A DNA stretch of 64,000 bases, from the NCBI RefSeq assembly GCF_001482385.1, contig NZ_CP013612.1, positions 186,001 through 250,000 on the forward strand. Reading direction: 5' to 3'. A model generated the notes under the pieces. That model did no database searches. It was not told the origin of the DNA and saw nothing but the letters and a program-made list of their open reading frames with translations. Positions within the stretch are counted from its first letter, which is position 1; every line of letters starts with the position of its first letter. The DNA is from Pseudoalteromonas rubra (lineage in GTDB: Bacteria > Pseudomonadota > Gammaproteobacteria > Enterobacterales > Alteromonadaceae). The translations under genes and the position numbers were made by a program. Below are positions 1 to 7,577 of the stretch, in pieces.

Positions 1-315
1 GATGATAGCCATGGTAATCGTGATGTGAAAGTCGTTCCGCTTGAACTGGATGGTGTCATTCCCCCTGTTACGCAGTTCAGCTATCAGTGTACTGGTTTGA
101 TCTGTGAGTTTAATTCCTCTGCTTCATACGATCCTGATGGTGAAATCGTAGAGCGTTTGTGGCGTATGGGGAACGAGCCTTATATATCGGGTGCTGAGAC
201 GGTTGTGCATACTTTCCCTGCACCAGGTGAATACATTGTGGTGTTTGTCGCGATAGATAATGATGGCCAATTCAGTCAGGTAGCGCAGACTATTCAAGTA
301 ACTAGCAATGAATAA
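1..315 (+). CDS. C-terminal end of a secreted PKD-domain protein (partial)
   Basis: The reading frame is open from base 1, so the gene starts outside the window; only about 104 residues remain. They form one PKD-type Ig-like domain: a Cys-flanked strand (CTGLICEF), the typical SSASYDPDGEI turn, a central Trp and the closing GEYIVVFVAIDNDGQ strand. In marine gammaproteobacteria such domains usually sit at the C-terminus of secreted proteases or chitinases and help substrate binding or stability. The catalytic part is not visible, so the enzyme class is unknown. A hairpin follows the stop codon. Confidence 0.75.
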   Translation, partial: DDSHGNRDVKVVPLELDGVIPPVTQFSYQCTGLICEFNSSASYDPDGEIVERLWRMGNEPYISGAETVVHTFPAPGEYIVVFVAIDNDGQFSQVAQTIQVTSNE

Positions 316-325
316 CTAAAACGCT

Positions 326-349
326 AAGAGCGTGCGCCAGCGCGCTCTT
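326..349 (+). terminator. Hairpin after the PKD-protein gene
   Basis: A 7-bp perfect stem (AAGAGCG / CGCTCTT) with a 10-base loop begins 11 bases after the stop codon. It is followed by only a short T run, so it is a weak candidate intrinsic terminator. The rest of the 316-675 interval is AT-rich. I see no supported gene in it, only the likely promoter of the next gene. Confidence 0.5.
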
Positions 350-675
350 TAACATGCCGTGTTAGCGCCAAAGTGACTATTGCGCTGAGGAGAGCACCTG
401 TTCATGCGGTTCCTTCTTGCAAGGTTTCATTTGACGGTATTGATGATGGTACTGCTGAACAAGGTGAATATTATTATTGAACTGCCCCCTCTATTTTACT
501 TACCCATAGGCACCCCATTGTGCAGAGGCAGTTTTAAATTGACTTATTACTTAATTACTCGGTATAAAGTTACAGTTTTAAATTAAACATAAACTTAACA
601 AAAGTGTCGTTAGATTGTTGTTTTCATATACTACTTTTGCCTGCGCTAATAACCAAAAAAACAAGGAAAAAGTAG

Positions 676-1734
676 ATGAAACAAAACTATAAATTAGCAC
701 TTTGCGTGGCCGCTGGTCTGGCTGCTCAATCGGCCAATGCGGGCGAAACAACGCTTAAACTGACTAAACCTTCAGGTAACCCTAATTCACCTCAAAAAGT
801 GCGTACTGTGAATCTGGGCTCTGTGGCAGATAGCTTGTTCTCAGACATGAGGCAGCTTGAGTTAGAAACTGAAGCGGATATTCGTCGCGATCTGAATAAC
901 ATGAGCGCTGTAAAATACATTTATAGTGTCGATCTTGATGCAAAAAATATCTCAGCAACCTTCACGGGTACAGATAACTATAAGATCCGTCTGACAGTAG
1001 GTAACCTTGGTTTTTATACAAAAGTGAAGTTTGATGGTGTTGGCGTATTTTGCCCAAGTGTCAAAGTTGCCGTTCGTCTTGAAAACCTCAGACCTACAGT
1101 TACTTACAACTACTATACCGGCGCATTGGAAAACATTGATGTTAACTATGGCCGCGATGTAGATGTAAGCTGCTCTGGTGGCATATTGTCTTTACCTGGT
1201 GTTAGCCAGTTTGTTAATTACTTTGCTTCTAATTATGCAACCGCGAAGGCGGATGATTTGATTAAGGCAAATCTAAGACAGTTCGCTTCACTGGAAAGAC
1301 CTGGTGCGCTATTTGGTATGCAGGAAATTCTGGCGGATAGTCGGGTACGCGGTAACGTTGACGCAGCAGAGCGTTATCTGGGTATTGATATCAACAATAT
1401 CATTGGCAATCTTGTAACTGGCATGAACCTGAATGTTAGCCTAAACAGAGACGCTAACGGTTATAATAAGCACCAGGCGCACATCGGCGTATACCAGAGT
1501 GCACCGACAATTACATCCGGCTGGCGTGGACAGTTTAATGCCAGTGCACCAGGTGCGAACCGTATCAGCAAATATGCACTTAGCGGAACATGGAGCAGCA
1601 GCAGCTGGACACCGGGTGTGTTGTATAACAACCAGTTTATAGGTGCTATTGCTTACAATCGAGTCTATGGTGTTCCAAGTTACCTTGCCCAGAAACAGGT
1701 GACACTTGGCAACTGTGGTAAGGCTTGCGAGTAA
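676..1734 (+). CDS. Orphan secreted protein, 352 aa
   Basis: I do not recognise the family. Residues 1-22 are a clear Sec signal peptide (MKQNYKLALCVAAGLAAQSANA), so the mature protein is exported to periplasm or medium. The mature chain is beta-rich, with no transmembrane segment after the leader and Cys pairs near residues 124/155 and at the very C-terminus (GNCGKACE) that could form disulfides. The ATG follows an AAGGAAAAAGTAG ribosome site, which supports the start. The gene stands alone between a PKD-protein gene and a convergent GGCT-like gene, with a strong hairpin after its stop. Nothing around it suggests a role. Confidence 0.75.
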   Translation: MKQNYKLALCVAAGLAAQSANAGETTLKLTKPSGNPNSPQKVRTVNLGSVADSLFSDMRQLELETEADIRRDLNNMSAVKYIYSVDLDAKNISATFTGTDNYKIRLTVGNLGFYTKVKFDGVGVFCPSVKVAVRLENLRPTVTYNYYTGALENIDVNYGRDVDVSCSGGILSLPGVSQFVNYFASNYATAKADDLIKANLRQFASLERPGALFGMQEILADSRVRGNVDAAERYLGIDINNIIGNLVTGMNLNVSLNRDANGYNKHQAHIGVYQSAPTITSGWRGQFNASAPGANRISKYALSGTWSSSSWTPGVLYNNQFIGAIAYNRVYGVPSYLAQKQVTLGNCGKACE

Positions 1735-1745
1735 TTTTATGTATG

Positions 1746-1770
1746 GAGTAGCAGGCTGAGCCTGTTACTC
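1746..1770. terminator. Convergent hairpin terminator
   Basis: An 11-bp stem (one G-T pair) with a 3-base loop lies just after the stop of the secreted-protein gene and overlaps the last codons of the convergent GGCT-like gene. It is followed by TTCT on the plus side. It probably ends transcription from the left. Confidence 0.65.
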
Positions 1771-2121
1771 TTCTATCAAGTTGGCACTATCACTTGCCGC
1801 ATAGATCCAACAGGTTTTTCCAGACTTCAGCTTAGCCTCCTGCCTGACATAATCTGCAACTTCATAGCTGTCAGCGCGTGCCAGCTCCTGCTGGGTGATA
1901 AAAAAGACGGAACCAGCTACCTGGTCGTCAGGATTGGCTGTATAGATCAAGATTGGATGGAGGGCTTTACCGCTACTTTTAAGCACCTCAGGATCTGTAA
2001 TTCTGACTCGCCCCAGCCGGTAACCAACCAGATAATCTGCCTCACCATCGAGTAGCCGGCCAAAATTATCTAACTGAACCTGAGACAGTTGTAATGTCCC
2101 GTATGAAAAAAGTGCTTCCAT
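1765..2121 (-). CDS. Gamma-glutamylcyclotransferase-like (AIG2/GGCT fold) protein
   Basis: The protein opens with the family signature FSYGTL, followed by a GYRLGRVRI strand and a YEVADYVRQ helix typical of the AIG2/GGCT-like fold. Members release 5-oxoproline from gamma-glutamyl compounds, or act as gamma-glutamylamine cyclotransferases, in the cytoplasm. I chose the Met at 2121 over the upstream in-frame Met at 2163 because AAGGA lies seven bases before it and because YGTL is normally within the first dozen residues. The resulting 118 residues are usual for the family. The exact substrate is not deducible. It converges on the upstream secreted-protein gene. Confidence 0.8.
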   Translation of the reverse strand: MEALFSYGTLQLSQVQLDNFGRLLDGEADYLVGYRLGRVRITDPEVLKSSGKALHPILIYTANPDDQVAGSVFFITQQELARADSYEVADYVRQEAKLKSGKTCWIYAASDSANLIEE

Positions 2122-2261
2122 TAGGAGTCCTTGCGTTTTTGTTTGTAACTTAATCAAATCCATTGGTGCTGTAAAGTGCCTGAGTAATCTTGCGTGGCGG
2201 ACTGGCCCAAATGAGTGCCCATATTCGGCAGTACAAGCAGTGCGGCTATGAGCAGTGCAAT

Positions 2262-4415
2262 TTACAGATCACTGGGTCTGCCAAGGTCTCGGCCGGTATA
2301 ATCACACACCCCTTCAGGAAAAGTTGCTTTAAGTGTTTCCACATGTGCACGCGCATTAAAAGGCAAGTACCAGCCTTTCTCGATGGCTGTTTCAACACTT
2401 ATGAGGGCGCATTTGAACAGATCGCCTCCCCAGCCTCCACCTGCCTGAATGCGACTTGTGCTAAACATGGGAAAGCGGCTCTGGCACAGACCCTGAGGTT
2501 TGTTATTCCATTGTCCGTCAAACACGCTTGAGCCCGAGGCATAGGTACTGCCGTCCTCGTTGAAGCAGGTATCCTGTAAAGACACTGGTTTGGCAGCGGC
2601 AGCACTGAGCTGCGGATTTTGCTTCATTTTGAGCAACCAGGCATCCATAGCGGCAAAGGCCGCCGTTGTTGGGTTGTGATCTTTATGTGCAACCCAGATA
2701 ACATGGTTGTCGCTGTGCCCCTTGTGCTGAGCGATTCGAATGCGGCTGTAAAATGAAGCAGACATGTGGTGCATGTCCAGCTCGTTTTCCAGGTAGTGGC
2801 GGGCATCAATAATCGGTAAGTTGACTTTACCAATGAAGACTTGCCCAGAGCGATAGGCTTGTTCCATTGCGGGAATTGAACCTCTATGCCTTGATGCCGG
2901 GCCGTCTGATGCTTTGGTGATATTATGGTTGCCCCATAAAGTGAGCCATATCGGTATACGTGTGCCCAGCGGCAGGGCAATTTCTTCCTGACGCATTTCT
3001 GGCTGAGGCTTCCAGCCACCAATGTGGTGATTGATGTGAATAAATTCGTCAAAGCTGATATGGCCCTCGCGCAAAGCATTTAATCCATACTGGACGCCGA
3101 CATTGTCCCAGGTACTTTCACCAAACCCTTGTTCGTCGGTACCAAAAATGTGTTTAAGATCTTGCCAGTAACTCCAGTGTGTTTGTGCAATCACTTCGTC
3201 AGAGAAAAAAGGGCGTAAAAAGCCTTGTCTGGGGTTGTTGATAAATGCAGACAGGCCAAAGTAACCATTGATGCATTCACTATTACCGTCCGGGAATGAG
3301 GGGGCAAAGCCCGCCATCAGCTGATTGAGAGGTTGTAAAAACCCGGCTTTTTGCGGGAACTCATTTATCGCGTTAAGACCTTCTATCAGCCTTCTTCGCT
3401 CCCAATCTCGCCATGCTTTCGGGTTGTTTGCGCGAAAGGTAAAATAGTTATTGAGTAGATCACAATCTAACGCATAGGTGGTCTGAGTGATCATGTCCGG
3501 GTAACTATATAGAGGGATTAGACCATCTAAAATGCCCTGGCTATTTTGACCAATCAGGTATTGTGCTAACCCACCTCCTGAGCCCCCAATGCCCACGGTA
3601 TAAAGAGGCTCGCCGTAGAGGCTGATAAACTGCTGTTTAACGCGTCTGGCCGTATCTTCTGCCAGTAGCATGTTGTATGTGTAGCTGGTTTTATTGCCAC
3701 TTGAGCTGACCACTGCATAGCCGTCCAGTAATTGCTGCGCCTGACGGGTCATCACCCGAGCGGCTTTTTGTCGGCCTTGTCGATAACCAATGCCTGAGCC
3801 GCCATTAAATTGATAAATTAATTTTTTGTTCCACTGAGACTGACCTTGCCTGTTGCCAACTTCCTGGCGGGAAATGGGCATGACCAGCGTGTAAATAAAA
3901 CGATTGATAGTGCCTTGTTCTACTCTGAACAGAGGCGACGAGTGGTGAGAGCGGGCTGTCTCTTCATTAAGCCTGACGGCAGAGAAACTGCCACCTTGTT
4001 CAATGAGGGTGAAATAAAACAACTGAGATGGCAGGGAACAATCTTTGCTGTACCCGATAACCTGCTCGCCATCATAGATTGGGATCCCCAGGCCCTGCTG
4101 ATTGTCTACCAGAGGTTGGCCAAGTTCTGACTCTTGCGTCATACAAAAAAAGGGGTATTGATTAGGACCTGAGTAGAGATTGGTCACGGGGCCCGTTTCG
4201 CCCAGCGCTATCGGAAACGCAAATGATTCTGCAGGCCTGGGCACATTAGACACATGGGGCGTAAAGTTCAGCAGCGTATTTGCATTAGGCTGCGCGATAG
4301 CTTTTATTTGTCGGGTGCTTGCTTCATCATAGTGTGGATAATATCGAAAGACTGCAACAAGGATTACGCCAAGGATCAAGGTGATCAGAAAAATGAAGCT
4401 CGTTTTTTTGCCCAT
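2262..4415 (-). CDS. Membrane-anchored alpha/beta hydrolase, probably DUF6351 family
   Basis: This is a 717-residue protein. Residues 5-22 form an N-terminal transmembrane or uncleaved signal segment, so the bulk lies in the periplasm. The centre carries GIGGSGGGLAQ, a nucleophile elbow of the GxSxG type, with downstream WGNHN, HHIGGW and DNHVIWVAHKDH segments that could supply the remaining catalytic residues. This arrangement and the length resemble the DUF6351 / hydroxybutyrate-oligomer-hydrolase-like group, which I name from memory and not from a search. The Met at 4415 has AGAGG six bases upstream and is preferred to the in-frame Met at 4436. The substrate is unknown; a secreted esterase or polyester hydrolase is possible. 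Confidence 0.65.
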   Translation of the reverse strand: MGKKTSFIFLITLILGVILVAVFRYYPHYDEASTRQIKAIAQPNANTLLNFTPHVSNVPRPAESFAFPIALGETGPVTNLYSGPNQYPFFCMTQESELGQPLVDNQQGLGIPIYDGEQVIGYSKDCSLPSQLFYFTLIEQGGSFSAVRLNEETARSHHSSPLFRVEQGTINRFIYTLVMPISRQEVGNRQGQSQWNKKLIYQFNGGSGIGYRQGRQKAARVMTRQAQQLLDGYAVVSSSGNKTSYTYNMLLAEDTARRVKQQFISLYGEPLYTVGIGGSGGGLAQYLIGQNSQGILDGLIPLYSYPDMITQTTYALDCDLLNNYFTFRANNPKAWRDWERRRLIEGLNAINEFPQKAGFLQPLNQLMAGFAPSFPDGNSECINGYFGLSAFINNPRQGFLRPFFSDEVIAQTHWSYWQDLKHIFGTDEQGFGESTWDNVGVQYGLNALREGHISFDEFIHINHHIGGWKPQPEMRQEEIALPLGTRIPIWLTLWGNHNITKASDGPASRHRGSIPAMEQAYRSGQVFIGKVNLPIIDARHYLENELDMHHMSASFYSRIRIAQHKGHSDNHVIWVAHKDHNPTTAAFAAMDAWLLKMKQNPQLSAAAAKPVSLQDTCFNEDGSTYASGSSVFDGQWNNKPQGLCQSRFPMFSTSRIQAGGGWGGDLFKCALISVETAIEKGWYLPFNARAHVETLKATFPEGVCDYTGRDLGRPSDL

Positions 4416-4498
4416 AACTACCTCTGCGGTGATCATTGCTGCTCATAGTATTAAGTGTAGGGCGAAAGTACCGGAGGCATTGTTGTTTATTTGTTATT

Positions 4499-4792
4499 TC
4501 AGTGGACAGGGTTGTTACTGCTCTGAACTTTATCGATGGCTTTAAGAGTGGCCAACTTGGTTGAGGGTTTGGTGATATATCCCGTTAAACCCAGACTTGC
4601 CCATTTACGAATGAGCTCTTTGTTGCGGTTGGTAGACAAAGCAATAGTCGGTAGTTTTTTGCAATGCTTAAAAGTGCGTATGTTTTTGGTGGTGTTGTAG
4701 CCGTTCAGTTCAGGCATAAACAGGTCCATAAACACCATATCAAATTTCTTTTTCCTCAGAAGCTTAATGGCATCAAGACTGATGGCGCGGGC
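4499..4792 (-). pseudogene. 5'-truncated response-regulator receiver domain
   Basis: The frame reads the second half of a CheY-like receiver: the phosphoacceptor strand FDMVFMDLFMPELNGY, the Thr/Ser strand LPTIALS, and the conserved Lys-Pro near the end (GYITKPST). The first beta strand and acidic pair are missing. Upstream the frame meets TGA at 4793-4795. About 40 residues have been lost, so the product cannot be a normal phosphoreceiver. In full-length form it was probably the C-terminal receiver of a hybrid histidine kinase or a single-domain regulator. It ends where the GAF fragment on the other strand begins. Confidence 0.65.
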
Positions 4793-5102
4793 TCATGCGC
4801 GTCCAAAGCGGACTTCCCTGATTTTGTCTGAGCTGCCACTGCACTGCGAGGGACTCGCTTTTCAGTCAGCAAGGACAATAGTTCTGAGAGAGAAACTTGC
4901 TTTTGATAACCCCCTGGTAACAGGAGAGCTGAGTATCCGCTTTTATGTGGGTTGTCCACTCAAGCATCCCAATGTCTGTCAGGTAGGAACTTTGTGCCTG
5001 ATAGATTTTGAGCCTCGGGAACTTAACGAGTTCGATGCCTCAATTTTGGCTCAGGTTGCTGCTGATGTGGTAGAGCGACTGATCAAATTAAGCCACGAAT
5101 AG
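4767..5102 (+). pseudogene. 5'-truncated GAF-domain fragment
   Basis: From about residue 45 the frame matches the back half of a GAF sensor domain as found before GGDEF or histidine-kinase modules: FDNPLVTGELSIRFYVGCPL, then GTLCLIDFEPREL and a closing VVERL helix. The N-terminal half (usually ending in an AHAI/VPDA-type segment) is missing or scrambled, and there is no output domain. The frame starts inside the neighbouring receiver fragment on the opposite strand. It is most likely a remnant of a longer sensor gene and not an active protein. Confidence 0.6.
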
Positions 5103-5121
5103 CGCATAAAAGGATGTGCTG

Positions 5122-5904
5122 TTAATATTGATATTGACTCTTAATAGATTGGATCAGGGGATCGGGCAGTGCTGCCATGGCTGCCTCAAGCTGACTGGCA
5201 AGACGAGCATTACTATGTCGATAACCTATGTACTGGGGTTCTGAGTGAAAGTCCTGCGCCAGTATCAGTACAGGTAAGTTAAACTTCTTAATCATATGCT
5301 GCGCCCATTGCTTATCGACCAATATGGCGTCGACGCGCGCTGTTGCCAGTATGCCAAAAAAGGTTTTTGCATGCTCGTCGTTTTCTTCATAGTAAGAACG
5401 CCTGACTAACCGGGCATTGAGTGCTTCTAATTTTCGATATACAGCTTTGGGATAAGGGTATTCTGTTGCCAGCATGATCCTGGGTGTATCAATACGATTG
5501 AAATCATTTGGATTTTTCAATCTGTCAGCGGATACAGCCAGACTCAGTTGCCATGATGTTGCAGAGTCTGAAAATGTTTCCAGTCCATCTGTTTTGTCCA
5601 CATGCAGCGAAAAGTCTGTACTGCCAAATTTAACATTGGCGATACAGCGTTTGAATGGAAGCTCAGTGAATTCGACGCTACGATTTATGGATTTAGCCGC
5701 AGCTTTGAGCAGGTCAACTTCCATACCACGGGCAACACCATTTTGATCGATAAAACTAAAGGGGCGCCAGCGTTCAAAGCAGACAGTGATGGGTATCGGG
5801 TGAATGTCACGTTCAGGTTGTAATGTCCTGGCGGTACTACTCATTGATAACCCAAATTGGGTGATCATAAAAGACGTAATCAGTATTGATTTAAAGCGTG
5901 TCAT
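5122..5904 (-). CDS. Periplasmic solute-binding protein, family 3
   Basis: The 260-residue protein has an N-terminal signal peptide (about residues 1-26) and the start of a family 3 solute-binding fold: ITVCFERWRPFSFIDQNGVARGMEVDLLKAAAK, then GSTDFSLHVDKT. Such proteins bind amino acids or similar small molecules in the periplasm. In marine gammaproteobacteria many occur without an ABC permease and feed sensory proteins or have no known partner. No permease or ATPase gene is nearby. It lies 18 bases after a second protein of the same fold on the same strand, so the two are probably co-transcribed. Confidence 0.75.
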   Translation of the reverse strand: MTRFKSILITSFMITQFGLSMSSTARTLQPERDIHPIPITVCFERWRPFSFIDQNGVARGMEVDLLKAAAKSINRSVEFTELPFKRCIANVKFGSTDFSLHVDKTDGLETFSDSATSWQLSLAVSADRLKNPNDFNRIDTPRIMLATEYPYPKAVYRKLEALNARLVRRSYYEENDEHAKTFFGILATARVDAILVDKQWAQHMIKKFNLPVLILAQDFHSEPQYIGYRHSNARLASQLEAAMAALPDPLIQSIKSQYQY

Positions 5905-5922
5905 TGGCTCCTCTGAAAAGCG

Positions 5923-6660
5923 CTAATATGATTGTGGCAAAAACAGTGACGGTGCATCTCGACGTAAACGTCGCAGTGCCTGATTCATACTGTGAACCCA
6001 CTGAGCATTTACTTGCTTGTTACAGGCAAACCCCAGGTAGGAACGAGCTAATGGGAGGACGACTCTGTAGTGTGACGGATCAATACCAGCCCGTTTAAAC
6101 TGAAAGCGGGCGATAATATCGCCATAAGCAATTAAGTCAATTCGTTTAAGTTTGAGCATTTGCACCAGTTCAAATCCTGAGGCCAGAAAAACAAGATTAT
6201 CGTTATTGACACCAGACTGGCGCAGTAGCTGGTGGCCAATGTCGTTTTTAACAACGCCAATTTTATAGTTTTTTAGATCTGAGAGGTTTGACACCTCGTA
6301 TTCGTTTTCTCTGTGACCAATCATGGCCACCTGATTGTCAATCGATGGACCGATAAACTGGAATAGTTTGGCCCGCTCCTGAGTGTAAGTAATAGAAAAA
6401 ATACAGGTTTTAGGTGAGATCATGGTCATGCGATAGGCTCTGGGCCAGGGCACCAGCACGATGTCTTTTTTGTCCAGAGTCCAGCCTAGTTCCCGGTAAA
6501 TGCCATCCAGAATGCGGATTGATAATCCTTCTATTTCCCCATTGATATGATAATTAAAAGGTGGGTAATCTTCAGTTACCCAGTCCAGATCGGGCGTATC
6601 ATAGGTTGCGCTGAAGCTTAGCAGTGGAAATAGAGCCAGTAAAAGTACTAACTGATGCAT
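5923..6660 (-). CDS. Periplasmic solute-binding protein, family 3 (paralogue)
   Basis: The protein has 245 residues with a short signal peptide (MHQLVLLLALFPLLSFSA) followed by the family 3 opening DLDWVTEDYPPFNYHINGEIEGLSIRIL and the later YKIGVVKND strand that begins lobe II. It is only distantly similar to the protein encoded just downstream, so this is an old pairing or independent recruitment and not a recent duplication. It is the first gene of a two-gene unit without transport partners. The ligand is unknown. The 142-base gap upstream holds its promoter region, and I see no operator there. Confidence 0.75.
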   Translation of the reverse strand: MHQLVLLLALFPLLSFSATYDTPDLDWVTEDYPPFNYHINGEIEGLSIRILDGIYRELGWTLDKKDIVLVPWPRAYRMTMISPKTCIFSITYTQERAKLFQFIGPSIDNQVAMIGHRENEYEVSNLSDLKNYKIGVVKNDIGHQLLRQSGVNNDNLVFLASGFELVQMLKLKRIDLIAYGDIIARFQFKRAGIDPSHYRVVLPLARSYLGFACNKQVNAQWVHSMNQALRRLRRDAPSLFLPQSY

Positions 6661-6802
6661 TGCAACTCACCTCATTGTCAGGCTGGTGCTGAATTTCAGC
6701 AGAGATCTGCAAAATTACATAATTTCAGTATAGTACGTTGAGCACAATTGCATGGCTTGTTGGCCTTGTGTTGTACAAATTGACTGCAATGCCACGCATG
6801 AT

Positions 6803-7420
6803 TTAAGTTGGTTGATATAATGAAAACACATCACTGGCGCTTCCACTTGGGTCGGCTTCTAATGGCTTGTCCTGACTGTCACCAAGCAGGTTGTCGATAG
6901 CCGCTTCCAGTCTGGCTTTGAGTTCATCGATTTTGTCTTTTAACTTGTCTTTTTCATAGCCCGGAAGCGTTTTATCATCGTGTATTTCTTGCTCTGTCAG
7001 GTCAAGCATCTCAATTCTAACAGTGAGCTCTTTGTAGGCCATAAAGTCAATGCCGAGGTTATTGAACAGCAAGGCTTCGTTGACTTCGTGGGGTTCGACT
7101 GTGACCTCGATTGGCATCGCCATGATTTCGTTCATGGTTTCCTGATAGAACTGGATTTGCTGCTGCTTTTCTGGCTGGCTTAAATCAACGCGTTTGTAGG
7201 CATTGTCTTTGGCAACCTGATAGTAATTTCTTGCCTGCTCAGAAATACTTTCATAATCAACCCCAACGGAAGCCGCAATATCGTTGTCCGGCTGTGTTCG
7301 CCAGGTTGCATTCAGAGCGCTGTTCAGTTGCAGTGTGAAGTGCGCCTGTTTGTTTAATTGTGCCTCATGCTGTGATGTGTACTGATTGGCGGAGAAGGCA
7401 GTTTGAGGGTTAATCTTCAT
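6803..7420 (-). CDS. Hypothetical cytoplasmic protein, 205 aa
   Basis: I do not recognise this family. There is no signal peptide or membrane helix. The middle and C-terminal parts are rich in Glu, Lys and Leu with heptad-like spacing (KDKLKDKIDELKARLEAAIDNLL), suggesting helices and perhaps a coiled coil. The start is supported by AAAGGAATAACTGA before the ATG. It is monocistronic between a solute-binding gene pair and the TonB receptor. Composition matches the neighbours, so there is no sign of recent transfer. Confidence 0.65.
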   Translation of the reverse strand: MKINPQTAFSANQYTSQHEAQLNKQAHFTLQLNSALNATWRTQPDNDIAASVGVDYESISEQARNYYQVAKDNAYKRVDLSQPEKQQQIQFYQETMNEIMAMPIEVTVEPHEVNEALLFNNLGIDFMAYKELTVRIEMLDLTEQEIHDDKTLPGYEKDKLKDKIDELKARLEAAIDNLLGDSQDKPLEADPSGSASDVFSLYQPT

Positions 7421-7510
7421 TCAGTTATTCCTTTGCAATGGTGAGAATAACAAAGCAAAGACTGTACCTAAATTTGTTTTTCTGGCGGGATTATCAAAGT
7501 TGAAACTAAA

Positions 7511-7540
7511 AAAGCGAAATGAGCAGGCCCATTTCGCTTT
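7511..7540 (-). terminator. Intrinsic terminator of the TonB receptor gene
   Basis: An 11-bp perfect stem (AAAGCGAAATG / CATTTCGCTTT) with an 8-base loop lies 38 bases past the receptor stop. Read on the minus strand it is followed by a T-rich run, which makes a textbook rho-independent terminator. Confidence 0.85.
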
Positions 7541-7577
7541 GTGATCTTACTGTGTATCGGGCACATGGCCCGGCGTA

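Noticed and set aside
404..586. 60-residue frame on the plus strand, and an alternative frame ending CKVSFDGIDDGTAEQGEYYY
   Set aside because: Neither has a ribosome site or a recognisable domain. The second looks coding-like for only about 30 residues and has no start, so at most it is a trace of a lost gene.
2190..2531. 113-residue plus-strand frame
   Set aside because: It runs antisense to the end of the strongly supported hydrolase gene and has no family match or plausible composition.
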